In this document: positions 44,140 through 53,697 of the stretch, one piece after another
Numbering within the stretch: position 1 is the first letter of the stretch
Layout: the number at the start of each line of letters is the position of its first letter
Assembly (NCBI GenBank): GCA_017504435.1
Contig: JAFVRD010000053.1
Location: forward strand, 1-64,000
Direction of reading: 5' to 3'
Length of the DNA stretch: 64,000 nucleotides
Source of the DNA: Lentisphaeria bacterium
GTDB lineage: Bacteria > Verrucomicrobiota > Lentisphaeria > Victivallales > Victivallaceae
Translations under genes and position numbers: made by a program
Notes under the pieces: model-generated
Told to the model about the DNA's origin: nothing
What the model saw: the letters and a program-made list of their open reading frames with translations, nothing else
The model's database searches: none

Positions 44140-46343
44140 AAATCGAAAAATTTTTTACCGCATTACTGTTTATTCTTATTCCGGTATGTTTGCCGGCAGA
44201 AGGTATAGAAGACATGCGCGGATTGGAACTTAAAAATGTGAAGATTCCGTTTTATAAAGATAAAAAGTTGCAATTAGTCGCATTTTCACAGTACGGAAAA
44301 CGTCAGGATCAGATCATGATCGGACACCGGACTTGGTTGGATGTATTATTGGAAAATGCCGATGTGGACAAAATCGTTGACGGCTGGCAGGAAAAGGTTT
44401 ATCCTTTGAATGCCTCTTTGCCGGAAGTTTTGGATTTCTGGAGAAAACGTTATTTGACCAGCCAGTCTGCGCTTTATACGGATCGTTGCTCCATTGATCA
44501 ATCCCGGAATGAGGCATTCGGAGATGATCCGGTATTCATGCGGATGCCGATGCTGGATTTGAACGGGATCGGATTTCACGCTGATTTTGCCAGCAACGTT
44601 ATAGAAGTCACCTCTGAAGTCAAGATAGTTGCCCGTAAATCCGATGCTGATCCGCGTAAACTGCTTACGGGTTCTCCGAAGCCCTCAGTATATCAGTTGG
44701 TGCATGCTGAATCGGATTCTCTGCGCATGGATATGGCCAACAATGAATTGATGCTGATCGGTAATGTAAAAGTCGTAGATGGTAAAAGCACATTGACCTG
44801 TGACCGGCTGACTGTTTTCATGAATAACGATGAAAGTTCTTCCAAAGAACCCATGCTTAAAGGAGTTTCCCGGGTGTTGGCGGATGGCGATGTGGTGTTG
44901 ACTCAGATGCCGGAACGTTCCGGCGATGCGGTGCAAGTGGCAAAAAGCGATCACTTGGATTATACCTTGAAAATCGGCATCATTACTTTGACCGGTGATG
45001 ATCGTGATCCGGAAGTCATGCAAGGACAGGCTAATCGTCTTTCCGGTAAAAGAATTGAGTTGCTTCGAAATGAAGACAGATTGTTTGTGTTCGGTGATTG
45101 CAAGGTCACTTTTGCTTCGGGGGAGGGGCAGAAACGGACTGATCGGATAATAACTTCCCGGCGCGGAGAATTTGACAACCGCAGCCGGTTGAGTACATTC
45201 CATGAAGATGTGGTAGTGGTCGATGGTGATACGATATTGAACAGCGGAATACTGCGGATATATCTTGCTCCTGATAAAAAAAATAACCCGGAGAGGGATC
45301 TCAAAGGCGGCAATGTGGAAAAAATTATTGCTGATAAAGATGTAAAAATAACCAGTTATTCTGAAAAAGCCGATCCCGGAGTTCCCGGGGGTAAGCGGCG
45401 TACTGCCAGTACGATCTGTTCGCAGCAGGCGATTTTGGATTATACCGTGGATAAGATGATTTTTTACAGTGATGTAAAGGTCAGAGATGAGGGAAATGCG
45501 TTGGATTGCGACCGGCTGGATATTTTTCTGACCGACAAAAAGAGTGCTGTTAAGGGAGTGTCATCCAGCGGTGTGCCGGGAGAAAATCTCGGCAGCAGAA
45601 ATAAAACTGTGACTAAAACTATCGCTTCCGGTCATGTGATAATGATCAATAAGCTTGATGAATTGCATACTGATTTGATGACATTGTTCTTCCGGGAACT
45701 TCCCGCTGATGTGAAGCCGACACCCGGAATGTTCCAGTCCGGAGGAACTCAGTTGATAAAAATAATTTGCGATGGTTCTGTTCATGCATTCAGTAATGAA
45801 AAAGATGTCCGGCGGATGCTCAAAGCAGAACACGCTATGAGTGACTTGCTGAAAGATTATTCAGAATTCCATGAAAAAGTTGAAGTTCATGACGGTAACA
45901 ATGAAATATATTGCCGGGATATGTACGTTTTTACCAAACGTTCTGATCCGGAAAGCGAAAAAAATAAAACAGCTGTTCCCAAACCGGTTTCGATAGATGA
46001 TGATCCGTTTGCATTGGATGGTGGGGCAGCTTCGATTCCGGCACGGATTTCCTTGTCAAAAGGTATTGATCTTACCCGTCTTGTCTGCAAACGGGAGGTC
46101 GAATTTGTTCAAAAAAACAGTGATGGTAAAACTCAGCGTGCCGGTGGTGATCAAGCCGTTTATACAGTCGCGGACAAGGAGACCATATTGACAGCGGAAC
46201 CTCCTGCCAGGCCGTGGATGCGCGCCGACGGCAGACTGCAGCATTGCGATATAATTCGCGGTAATATGGAAAGCGGTGATATGCAGGGCATCGGTAACGT
46301 ACAGGTGATACCGGACCCCGGCAGAAATTTGCCTTTACCGTAA
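44136..46343 (+). CDS. Long LptA/OstA-domain periplasmic protein
   Basis: The 735-residue protein has a signal peptide (FFTALLFILIPVCLPA) and several repeats of the OstA beta-strand pattern, e.g. MDMANNELMLIGNVKVVDGKS and the later segments with NEIYCRDMYVF and GIGNVQVI. OstA-like domains form the periplasmic bridge that carries LPS to the outer membrane. Typical LptA is only about 180 residues, so this may be a multi-unit bridge. The C-terminus lacks an obvious LptD barrel. Its place after kdsC mirrors the kdsC-lptC-lptA order of other Gram-negative bacteria. Confidence 0.75.
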   Translation: MKIEKFFTALLFILIPVCLPAEGIEDMRGLELKNVKIPFYKDKKLQLVAFSQYGKRQDQIMIGHRTWLDVLLENADVDKIVDGWQEKVYPLNASLPEVLDFWRKRYLTSQSALYTDRCSIDQSRNEAFGDDPVFMRMPMLDLNGIGFHADFASNVIEVTSEVKIVARKSDADPRKLLTGSPKPSVYQLVHAESDSLRMDMANNELMLIGNVKVVDGKSTLTCDRLTVFMNNDESSSKEPMLKGVSRVLADGDVVLTQMPERSGDAVQVAKSDHLDYTLKIGIITLTGDDRDPEVMQGQANRLSGKRIELLRNEDRLFVFGDCKVTFASGEGQKRTDRIITSRRGEFDNRSRLSTFHEDVVVVDGDTILNSGILRIYLAPDKKNNPERDLKGGNVEKIIADKDVKITSYSEKADPGVPGGKRRTASTICSQQAILDYTVDKMIFYSDVKVRDEGNALDCDRLDIFLTDKKSAVKGVSSSGVPGENLGSRNKTVTKTIASGHVIMINKLDELHTDLMTLFFRELPADVKPTPGMFQSGGTQLIKIICDGSVHAFSNEKDVRRMLKAEHAMSDLLKDYSEFHEKVEVHDGNNEIYCRDMYVFTKRSDPESEKNKTAVPKPVSIDDDPFALDGGAASIPARISLSKGIDLTRLVCKREVEFVQKNSDGKTQRAGGDQAVYTVADKETILTAEPPARPWMRADGRLQHCDIIRGNMESGDMQGIGNVQVIPDPGRNLPLP

Positions 46344-46350
46344 ATTCTGA

Positions 46351-48513
46351 TCACTTGAAACGCTGCAGTCTCAAGGCATTCAGGACAACGGTCAAGCTGC
46401 TCATCGCCATTGCTCCGGCGCAAAATGCCGGATTAAGTGTCCAACTGCCTCCGCAGGCTGCGATTACTCCGGCGGCGAGGGGAATGCCGAGCAGATTGTA
46501 GAAAAATGCCCAAAACAGATTCTGCCGGATGATTTTGAATGCAGCTCTGCTCAACCGTACCATCTGCACTACTGCCTGCAAATTTGCCGAGGTTATGACG
46601 ACATCGGCACTTTCGATAGCCACATCACTGCCGGAACCGACAGCGACGCCCAGATCGCTTGCCGCCAGTGCGGGAGCATCGTTGATGCCGTCGCCGACCA
46701 TGCCGGTACAGCCGGAATTTTGCTGAAGTTTCTTAAGTCCGGATAATTTTTCCTGTGGCGAAAGAGCCGCTTGAAAGTCATCCAGCTGCAGTAGACGGGC
46801 AGTTTTGGCGGCGGCATCATAATTGTCTCCGGTGAACATGTGACATTTTATATGCAGTTTCTGCAATGCTTTGATCACATCTGAACTTTCCGGACGCAAC
46901 GTATCTCCGACGGCAATGAATCCGGCAAATTCACCATCGCATGCACCGCAAATCAGCGTGAGCCCCCGTAAATTTTCCGGGATGTCCGGACAGGAGATTG
47001 AGGCTTGAGACAACATTTTGAAATTGCCGAAGATCCATTTTCTGCCGTTGATGATCCCGGCAACACCGTATCCGGGGTGATCGGCAAACTCTTTTACTTC
47101 CGGGAGCACGCAGTCCGGGGCGGCACTTGTCACCGCGTGAGCCAGCGGATGATTGGAGAATTTTTCCAATGCGGCGGCATGAGTCATGAATTCTGTTTCC
47201 TGCCATAAAGTATGAACCGATTTGACTTCCGGGATCCCCGAGGTCAGCGTGCCGGTTTTATCAAAGACCAGATCGGTAAGTTTGGCGGCTTTTTCCAAAG
47301 CCGCACCGTTTTTGATCAGAATACCCATTGCCGCACCTTTGCCGATGCCGGAGATCAACGCGACCGGTGTCGCCAGTCCCAGCGCACACGGGCAGGCAAT
47401 TACCAGTACGGATAATGAGAAGTTCAGTGCATCAGCACCGCTGCCCCAAATGCTCCAGGCAATAGCAGTTACTGCCGCCGCTGCAAATATTCCCCAGACA
47501 AAATAACCGGAAACTTTATCTGCCAATGCGGCAGCCGGAGCGCGAGAATCCTGAGCTTTTTGAACGATGGCGGCGATTTGTCCCAATACGCTGGCTTCGC
47601 CGGTGGCGGTCAGTTGTATCAGCAATGTTCCATCCACATTGACTGTGCCTCCGCAAACTGCATCATCCTGCCGTTTGGGAACGGGCAGGGATTCGCCGGT
47701 AAGCATTGCTTCATTCACCGAGCTGTTGCCGTCAATGATTTTACCGTCTGCAGGGATTTTTTCACCCGGACGGAGCCGCACGACATCTCCCGGACGCAGA
47801 TCGGCGGTCGGAACGATCAATTCCTGACCGTTTCTGACCAGACATGCCGTCGGCGGGGTCAGATCAAAGAGTTTGCGTATGGCTCCGGAGGCTTTGCGCC
47901 GCGCCCGGTTTTCCAGCATTTTGCCCAGCATGATGAGAGTGATTATCATGGCAGAAGCATCAAAATACAAATGGGCAGCGGCATCGCCGGATATCAAAAG
48001 TACGATGCTGTATATCATTCCTGCCGAGGCACCGCAGGAGATCAGAGAATCCATATTCGGCGTGCCGCGCAGCAGAGCCGGAATGCCCCGGAGGAAAAAT
48101 CCTCTGCCGCAATACAATACCGGGATAAGTAAAACAAGCTGAATTATACCGCTTGAATAAAAATCGGTTTTTTGAATATGACAAATCACGGTCAATGCCG
48201 CCGCGAAAAAGGCACAAATGGCAAAACGGCACAGTTCGATACGGTCATTTTGCGAATCGCGGTTATCCGGTTCAGTACCGGGGACAGAGGCCGTTTCGGC
48301 AAGAGCAGCTTTGAAGCCGGCTTTTTGTACAGTTTCAATGACAACTTCATCTCCGGGATAATCGTTTGTGGAGCTTAAATTCAGCTTTCCGGTGGCGAAA
48401 TTGACATAAATACCGGTTACGCCGGGTAATTTTTTTACTGCCCGTTCCACTGCGGCGGCACATCCGGCACAATGCATGCCGGTCACAGAAAATGTATGCG
48501 TATTATTATTCAT
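46351..48513 (-). CDS. Copper-translocating P-type ATPase (CopA family)
   Basis: The protein of about 720 residues has an N-terminal heavy-metal domain with GMHCAGC, eight likely membrane helices, the metal-passage motif CPCALG, the phosphorylation motif DKTGTLTSG and [13 protein letters not shown]. These features define P1B ATPases exporting Cu+ (or Ag+). The start at 48513 puts it 8 bases inside the thioesterase gene. It is the last gene of a NifX-like/thioesterase/ATPase run; no copper regulator is nearby. Confidence 0.92.
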   Translation of the reverse strand: MNNNTHTFSVTGMHCAGCAAAVERAVKKLPGVTGIYVNFATGKLNLSSTNDYPGDEVVIETVQKAGFKAALAETASVPGTEPDNRDSQNDRIELCRFAICAFFAAALTVICHIQKTDFYSSGIIQLVLLIPVLYCGRGFFLRGIPALLRGTPNMDSLISCGASAGMIYSIVLLISGDAAAHLYFDASAMIITLIMLGKMLENRARRKASGAIRKLFDLTPPTACLVRNGQELIVPTADLRPGDVVRLRPGEKIPADGKIIDGNSSVNEAMLTGESLPVPKRQDDAVCGGTVNVDGTLLIQLTATGEASVLGQIAAIVQKAQDSRAPAAALADKVSGYFVWGIFAAAAVTAIAWSIWGSGADALNFSLSVLVIACPCALGLATPVALISGIGKGAAMGILIKNGAALEKAAKLTDLVFDKTGTLTSGIPEVKSVHTLWQETEFMTHAAALEKFSNHPLAHAVTSAAPDCVLPEVKEFADHPGYGVAGIINGRKWIFGNFKMLSQASISCPDIPENLRGLTLICGACDGEFAGFIAVGDTLRPESSDVIKALQKLHIKCHMFTGDNYDAAAKTARLLQLDDFQAALSPQEKLSGLKKLQQNSGCTGMVGDGINDAPALAASDLGVAVGSGSDVAIESADVVITSANLQAVVQMVRLSRAAFKIIRQNLFWAFFYNLLGIPLAAGVIAACGGSWTLNPAFCAGAMAMSSLTVVLNALRLQRFK

Positions 48514-48934
48514 TTTCCTGCTCATAAACCGGGGTGTTACTGACAATAAAACCGGTGATATTTACCGTTGCTGCCAATTTGCCATCGTCGTTGAATACCT
48601 CTACAGAACAAACCGCAGTACTTCTGCCCTGATGAACCATGCTGGCAACAGCTTTCATGCTTTTTCCGCGCCCCGGACGGATGAAATTGGTCTGACAATT
48701 CAGCGAAACTCCGGTGACTCCGGTGGAGTTTACGGCTCCGGCATAAGCAAAATCCGCCAGAGTCATTATCGCTCCGCCCTGAACGACATTCCGCCCGTTG
48801 AGTGTGTCCGGGTTGACGGTCAGTACCGCTTCGGCATAACCGGGCTTTACTACAGTTAATTCAATGCCGCAAAAACGGCAGAAACGATCGTGTTCATTTA
48901 AGAACGCTTTGACTTTTTCACAATCCACAGCCAT
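48506..48934 (-). CDS. PaaI-family hotdog-fold thioesterase
   Basis: The 142-residue protein has the hotdog thioesterase pattern, with [21 protein letters not shown] containing the active-site region and [17 protein letters not shown] following. Relatives hydrolyse acyl-CoA thioesters, notably aromatic ones, in the cytoplasm. It lies 8 bases after the NifX-like gene and overlaps the ATPase gene, so the three are co-translated although no functional link is obvious. Confidence 0.87.
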   Translation of the reverse strand: MAVDCEKVKAFLNEHDRFCRFCGIELTVVKPGYAEAVLTVNPDTLNGRNVVQGGAIMTLADFAYAGAVNSTGVTGVSLNCQTNFIRPGRGKSMKAVASMVHQGRSTAVCSVEVFNDDGKLAATVNITGFIVSNTPVYEQENE

Positions 48935-48942
48935 AAAAACCT

Positions 48943-49230
48943 CTAAAATTGCAGTGTTCCATTCAAATAAGAGTTCAATATCCAGTCTGATTTGCCGTTG
49001 ATCCCGGTGATCAGGTTGATTCCGGAATCAAAGAGTTTTCTTTCCAGCGCGACGGATATTTTTCCGGTAATAAGCAAATCAATTTTCAAGTTGGTCAACT
49101 GCCGTTTCAGAGCTTCCACAGAATCCGGGGCAGATATTTCTTCACGCTCCACCGTTCTGCCGTTTTCGATACGGTAGTATACAAATCGGATCAGTTCATC
49201 TCCGAATTCTCTGGATACGGCGATTATCAT
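48943..49230 (-). CDS. Small NifX/NifB-C-terminal-like (Fe-Mo cofactor binding fold) protein
   Basis: This 95-residue protein resembles the dinitrogenase iron-molybdenum cofactor family: an N-terminal IIAVSREFGDEL strand, a middle ITGKISVALERKLFDSGI helix region and a C-terminal YLNGTLQF. Stand-alone members occur in many anaerobes without nitrogenase and are thought to handle metal clusters. No nif genes are present here. Assignment rests on pattern similarity only. Confidence 0.65.
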   Translation of the reverse strand: MIIAVSREFGDELIRFVYYRIENGRTVEREEISAPDSVEALKRQLTNLKIDLLITGKISVALERKLFDSGINLITGINGKSDWILNSYLNGTLQF

Positions 49231-49260
49231 AAATTCTGTTGTTCCTTATGTGATATTTTC

Positions 49261-49297
49261 AAAAAACATCCCCCGCACACCAGATGATGTGCCGGGG
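49261..49297 (-). terminator. Terminator after hpf
   Basis: CCCC and GCACA arms at 49270-49279 pair with TGTGC and GGGG up to 49297; on the minus strand a run of six T follows (49261-49266). Confidence 0.75.
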
Positions 49298-49340
49298 AGT
49301 GCAGTTATAACTTTGGTTGATCAAAACGAACTTGCGGCAA

Positions 49341-49679
49341 TCACTCCGTATCTGCAACTTGCTTTGCATCTGTTGCAGAGGTGGCAGCTGCGCGGTGATC
49401 CTGGATTTTTTCTTTCAGATCCTGGCATTGAGCTTCCAACTTATCGGCTGCGGCATCAAGAGCTTTGTAAAGATCAAAATCTTCGGTTTCCGCTTTCAAG
49501 GTGTGATATTTGCAATTCAGTACCAGTGAGACCTGAAAATGATTTTTTTCACGGGACATCACCGCATTCACTGAAGTGACTTTCAATGCCGGGATATCCA
49601 GCACGGCAAGAACATTCTCTGTCTGGGTTTGAATGGCTGGGGTAATGACAAATTGACGACCGGTAACATTGATGAGCAT
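49341..49679 (-). CDS. hpf: Ribosome hibernation promoting factor (HPF/RaiA family)
   Basis: The 112-residue protein has the short HPF fold with INVTGRQFVITPAIQTQTEN at the N-terminus and the central VNAVMSREKNHFQVSLVLNCK strand region, without the long C-terminal dimerisation domain. Short HPF proteins bind the 30S subunit and inactivate ribosomes in stationary phase. ATG 49679 is correctly spaced from AGAAGGTG; a GTG at 49685 lies inside that site. It follows lptB as in proteobacteria, but rpoN is missing between them. Confidence 0.85.
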   Translation of the reverse strand: MLINVTGRQFVITPAIQTQTENVLAVLDIPALKVTSVNAVMSREKNHFQVSLVLNCKYHTLKAETEDFDLYKALDAAADKLEAQCQDLKEKIQDHRAAATSATDAKQVADTE

Positions 49680-49760
49680 AAGCACACCTTCTTTCGTTTA
49701 CAATACGGGCCCATTCCCGCATTGCGGTAAATTGTCGCACCGGCAGCAATCGCTGCCGGA

Positions 49761-50504
49761 TCACATCGAAAATTGCGGTCCGAGGTAAATTTCTTTGGCC
49801 TGCGGATCATTGACCAGATAATCACTTGGACCTTCCAGCAGTATTTTGCCCATACACATGATATAGGCGCGATCGACTACTGAAAGCGTTTCCCGGACGT
49901 TGTGGTCGGTAATAAGAATTCCCAACCCCCGGCTTTTGAGCTGCAGAATAATCTGCTGCACATCATATACCGCCAATGGGTCCACGCCGCTGAACGGTTC
50001 ATCAAGCATGATAAATGAAGGATTGGTCACCAATGCCCGGGTGATTTCCAAACGGCGGCGTTCACCTCCGGAAAGGGTCATGGCTTTCTGATTTTTCAGC
50101 CGGGTAAGTTCCAATTCATCCAACAGCTCGGTGCACCGTTTTTTCCGGTCGGCACTGCTGAGGGCGAGAGTTTCCAGGATCGCCATGATATTTTCTTCAA
50201 CGGTGAGTTTGCGGAAAATGGAGGGTTCCTGCGCCAGATATCCCATGCCCATCCGGGCGCGTTTATACATCGGAATATTGGTGACATCCACCCCCCGGAA
50301 CGAAACTTGACCGGCATCCGGGCGTATCAATCCCATTACCATATAAAAACTGGTAGTTTTACCGGCACCGTTGGGGCCCAGCAATCCGACAACTTCTCCG
50401 GCACGCACAGAGATGGACACATTGTTGACCACTGTTCTGCCGTGGTAGGTTTTGACAAGATTTTCGGCGTTGACAAGAATGTCGTTGTTTTCGACTTGAT
50501 TCAT
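49761..50504 (-). CDS. lptB: LPS export ABC transporter ATP-binding protein
   Basis: The 247-residue ATPase has Walker A GPNGAGKTTSFY, the signature TLSGGERRRLEI, Walker B FIMLDEPFSGVDPLA and the LptB-like GILITDHNVRETL switch region. With LptF/LptG it powers LPS extraction from the inner membrane. Next to hpf it keeps part of the conserved lptB-rpoN-hpf order. A separate promoter stands upstream at 50553-50580. Confidence 0.93.
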   Translation of the reverse strand: MNQVENNDILVNAENLVKTYHGRTVVNNVSISVRAGEVVGLLGPNGAGKTTSFYMVMGLIRPDAGQVSFRGVDVTNIPMYKRARMGMGYLAQEPSIFRKLTVEENIMAILETLALSSADRKKRCTELLDELELTRLKNQKAMTLSGGERRRLEITRALVTNPSFIMLDEPFSGVDPLAVYDVQQIILQLKSRGLGILITDHNVRETLSVVDRAYIMCMGKILLEGPSDYLVNDPQAKEIYLGPQFSM

Positions 50505-50552
50505 AATTTCGGGTTGACTCTTTATTATTGAAATTCATCTCTCACACTGCAT

Positions 50553-50580
50553 ATTATACACCGCAAAAATCAACATTCAA
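50553..50580 (-). promoter_or_regulatory. Promoter of lptB-hpf
   Basis: On minus, TTGAAT (complement of 50575-50580), 16 bp, TATAAT (complement of 50553-50558). Confidence 0.6.
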
Positions 50581-50609
50581 GCGTTCCGAAATGAAAAAAA
50601 CGATTTTTT

Positions 50610-52013
50610 TCACAAATCATCCCCCCGCAATGCAAAAAACAGCGCGGTCAACCCGCGTCTCAATGCTCTTTCCGAACCGGCGGAAGATACCGAAACTCTC
50701 AAAAAATTCTGTCCGGGACGTGGTTTAACGGTGAAACGTTCTGAATGTTGTACCCGGATGCCGTGTGAAGCAAAGAAATTTTCACACTCCCGGGCATTGC
50801 TCCATTGGTCCGGCAGCGGCAGCATCCGGAAAAAGTCATTCCGCGGACCATCGGCATATTGAGGAAATACCCGGTCAAATATCCGGTTGGCGCGAATGGC
50901 AAGGAGATGTTTTTCTTTCAAAATAGCACTGGCTTTACCGCTGGAGATCAACTCGGTCATGATCTCGGCATCCAGAACGCTGGTTTTTATATTGAGGTGA
51001 AACAGGGCATTGAGCAGCCGGCTGCGGAATTTCTCCGGAAATGCAGCTGCCGCCACTCGCAGCCATGGTGAAAGATACTTCAGAGAACCGCTGATGTAAA
51101 CAGTTTGTTCCGGCAGCCGTGAAAACAATGTTCCGGATTGGTCCGGAATACCGGGCAGACAGGCAATGTCATCTTCAATAAGTATCAACCGGTGTTTGCG
51201 GATGATGCCGGCGATATCATCTTTGCGCTGCTGATCCATTTTGACCGTGGTGGGATTGGCGCATGACGGCATGAGAAATATTCCGGATACCGGATTGTCA
51301 GTGCAATATTTGTCCAGTGCTTCCGGCAGCATACCATGAATATCTCCGGCTATCGGTGCAAGCTGCAGATGTGCCAGATGAGCTGTGCCGATCAAATTGG
51401 CATAGGTGAATTCATCTGCTGCCACGGTTTCTCCGATGTTAAAAAGCGACAGTAATGCGGCACTGATCGCATTTTGCGCCCCGGAAAACAGTGCGGTATG
51501 TTCTTCATCGGTATCTATACCGAATCCGGCAAGATAGCGTACTGCGGCGGCACGCTGATGTAAGTGACCGGAAACTGCGGCGTGTGAGGTCAACCGCTGC
51601 AGATTGCCTTTGGCAAGTACTTGAGAGGCAGCTTCGATGATCGGAATATTTACATTTTCAAATCCCTTGACCACCCCCAATTCAATAATATCGTTTCCGC
51701 CGTCGATATCTGAATCAGGAAATCCCGGCAGCGGAGAAACAAAGGTTCCTCTGCCGGTTATCCCGTAAATCAATTTTTTCTCCCGGCACAAATCATAAGC
51801 CCGGGTCACCGTGGTGAAATTTATATCCAGATAATCCGCCAATTCCCGTTGCGGAGGCAGTTTCGCTCCCGGCGGCAGTTTGCCGGTACGGATGTCAGTT
51901 TCCAGTAAATTGGCAAGAGAGAGATAACGCGGACGGCTCAGTTTGGAAATATCCGGAGTCCAGCTCAGAAAAAAGTTTTTGAAAGAATTTATCGGCATTT
52001 TATTGTAATCCAT
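50610..52013 (-). CDS. pdxR: MocR-type (GntR/aminotransferase) regulator of PLP synthesis
   Basis: The N-terminal GntR winged helix (about residues 25-90, RTGKLPPGAKLPPQRELADYL and TTVTRAYDLCREKKLIYG) is fused to an aminotransferase class I-like domain. MocR regulators bind PLP and control vitamin B6 genes. Its divergent position next to pdxST, with shared operator-like repeats, strongly supports the PdxR name. The ATG at 52013 lies at the edge of those repeats; ATG 51998 is an alternative. The product has 467 residues. Confidence 0.88.
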   Translation of the reverse strand: MDYNKMPINSFKNFFLSWTPDISKLSRPRYLSLANLLETDIRTGKLPPGAKLPPQRELADYLDINFTTVTRAYDLCREKKLIYGITGRGTFVSPLPGFPDSDIDGGNDIIELGVVKGFENVNIPIIEAASQVLAKGNLQRLTSHAAVSGHLHQRAAAVRYLAGFGIDTDEEHTALFSGAQNAISAALLSLFNIGETVAADEFTYANLIGTAHLAHLQLAPIAGDIHGMLPEALDKYCTDNPVSGIFLMPSCANPTTVKMDQQRKDDIAGIIRKHRLILIEDDIACLPGIPDQSGTLFSRLPEQTVYISGSLKYLSPWLRVAAAAFPEKFRSRLLNALFHLNIKTSVLDAEIMTELISSGKASAILKEKHLLAIRANRIFDRVFPQYADGPRNDFFRMLPLPDQWSNARECENFFASHGIRVQHSERFTVKPRPGQNFLRVSVSSAGSERALRRGLTALFFALRGDDL

Positions 52014-52064
52014 ACAATTTTTAAGATTGTATATAATATATCGCTTCAGTATATTATTTGTCAA
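52002..52064. promoter_or_regulatory. pdxR/pdxST divergent promoters with ATTGTAT operator half-sites
   Basis: Plus: TTGTAT (52027-52032), 17 bp, TATATT (52050-52055) for pdxST. Minus: TTGACA (complement of 52059-52064), 18 bp, TATATT (complement of 52035-52040) for pdxR. Half-sites ATTGTA (52002), ATACAAT (52012-52018) and ATTGTAT (52026-52032) form two inverted repeats, one perfect with a 7-bp spacer. The last half-site includes the pdxST -35 box. Confidence 0.7.
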
Positions 52065-52123
52065 GCGTTGAATGCAGTATTTTTCAGGAACACAAATCGT
52101 TTAAAAGTAAAGGAGAACCGGTT

Positions 52124-53002
52124 ATGATACTTACTGAACAACAGAAATTGAACCGCAACCTTGCCGCGATGCTCAAAGGCGGAGTTATCATGGATGTTAC
52201 CACCCCGGAGCAGGCGGTGATCGCAGAACAGGCCGGAGCTTGCGCGGTGATGGCACTGGAACGGATCCCGGCAGATATCCGGGCTGCCGGCGGAGTATCC
52301 CGGATGAGTGATCCGGCGATGATAAAAACTATTCAGGATGCGGTAACTATCCCGGTGATGGCAAAGTGCCGGATCGGTCATTTCGCCGAAGCGCAGATAT
52401 TGCAGGCATTGGAAATAGACTATATTGATGAAAGTGAAGTCCTTTCTCCGGCTGATGATACTTATCACATTGACAAAAATGCTTTTCAGGTTCCGTTTGT
52501 CTGCGGAGCGCGTGATTTGGGAGAAGCTCTCCGCCGCATTGCAGAAGGGGCATCCATGATCCGTACCAAAGGTGAACCCGGAACCGGAGATGTGGTACAG
52601 GCGGTGCGCCACATGCGGAAAATGAATTCAGAGATCCGCCGGATATGCAGTATGACCGAAAATGAGCTTTATGAAACTGCCAAACAGCTGGGCGTTTCAT
52701 TTGAATTGCTTTGGGAAGTTCATAAAAACGGTAAACTGCCGGTGGTGAATTTTGCCGCTGGCGGAGTTGCTTCTCCGGCCGATGCCGCATTGATGATGCA
52801 GCTGGGGGCGGATGGGGTTTTTGTCGGTTCCGGTATATTCAAATCCGGTGATCCGGTCAAACGGGCGGCTGCCATCGTTAAAGCGGTCACCAATTATAAT
52901 GATGCGGCAATGCTTGCGGAAGTGTCATCCGGTTTGGGCGAGGCGATGGTAGGGATCAATGCCGATGAGATCAAACTGATCATGGAAGAGCGCGGACAAT
53001 GA
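52124..53002 (+). CDS. pdxS: Pyridoxal 5'-phosphate synthase, PdxS subunit
   Basis: PdxS builds PLP from ribose 5-phosphate, glyceraldehyde 3-phosphate and ammonia. Visible segments are [41 protein letters not shown] and [14 protein letters not shown] with catalytic lysines, and the [14 protein letters not shown]-type C-terminal loop. ATG 52124 follows AAAGGAG and gives 292 residues. It overlaps pdxT (ATGA), fitting the PdxS-PdxT complex. Confidence 0.96.
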   Translation: MILTEQQKLNRNLAAMLKGGVIMDVTTPEQAVIAEQAGACAVMALERIPADIRAAGGVSRMSDPAMIKTIQDAVTIPVMAKCRIGHFAEAQILQALEIDYIDESEVLSPADDTYHIDKNAFQVPFVCGARDLGEALRRIAEGASMIRTKGEPGTGDVVQAVRHMRKMNSEIRRICSMTENELYETAKQLGVSFELLWEVHKNGKLPVVNFAAGGVASPADAALMMQLGADGVFVGSGIFKSGDPVKRAAAIVKAVTNYNDAAMLAEVSSGLGEAMVGINADEIKLIMEERGQ

Positions 53003-53580
53003 GTTTACAGATAGCGGTGCTTGCTCTGCAGGGCGCATTTATTGAGCATGAGCAAATGTTCCGTTCTTGCGGAGCAGAATGTTTTGAACTCCGGCAGAAA
53101 ACGGATTTGCGTCGGCATTTTGACGCACTGGTTTTGCCGGGAGGAGAGAGTACGGCACAAAGTAAATTACTGCGTGAATTGGATATGTTCGATGAACTTG
53201 CCGCCCGGATCAGAGCCGGAATGCCGGTTTTTGCCACTTGTGCCGGAATTATATTGCTGGCAGAAAAAATCGCTGATTCGGAAGTGCATCACTTTGGCGG
53301 TCTGCCCATTACGGTGAAACGCAATGCTTACGGGCGGCAGTTGAGCAGTTTTTGGGCAGAAGAATATTTTTCCGGGGTCGGCGTGGTCTCCATGCCCTTT
53401 ATCAGGGCACCGCAAATCGAGTCGGCGGCTCCGGCAGTGGAAATATTGGCATTTTACGGAGGATACCCGGTGGCAGTACGTTACGGGAATATGCTGGCAA
53501 TGACATTTCACCCGGAAATAACCGGAGATAAGCGTATTCACCAATGGTTTACCAATAATATTTGTACCGGAAATTTGTAA
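52999..53580 (+). CDS. pdxT: Pyridoxal 5'-phosphate synthase glutaminase, PdxT subunit
   Basis: PdxT hydrolyses glutamine and channels ammonia to PdxS. The class I glutaminase motifs are seen: [20 protein letters not shown], the nucleophile Cys in [13 protein letters not shown], and the His/Glu pair in [10 protein letters not shown]. The 193-residue length is normal. No terminator is apparent in the 117 bases before gltS. Confidence 0.95.
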   Translation: MSLQIAVLALQGAFIEHEQMFRSCGAECFELRQKTDLRRHFDALVLPGGESTAQSKLLRELDMFDELAARIRAGMPVFATCAGIILLAEKIADSEVHHFGGLPITVKRNAYGRQLSSFWAEEYFSGVGVVSMPFIRAPQIESAAPAVEILAFYGGYPVAVRYGNMLAMTFHPEITGDKRIHQWFTNNICTGNL

Positions 53581-53697
53581 ACACCAGCCAGTAAGTGTAT
53601 ATTATAAGACTTTAACTGTCGGGCAATTTTCAAGAGCTTTTTGAAAACTTTTGATATTGCCTTTGTCAATAATAAATAATATCTGGCGTGGGGTTTT

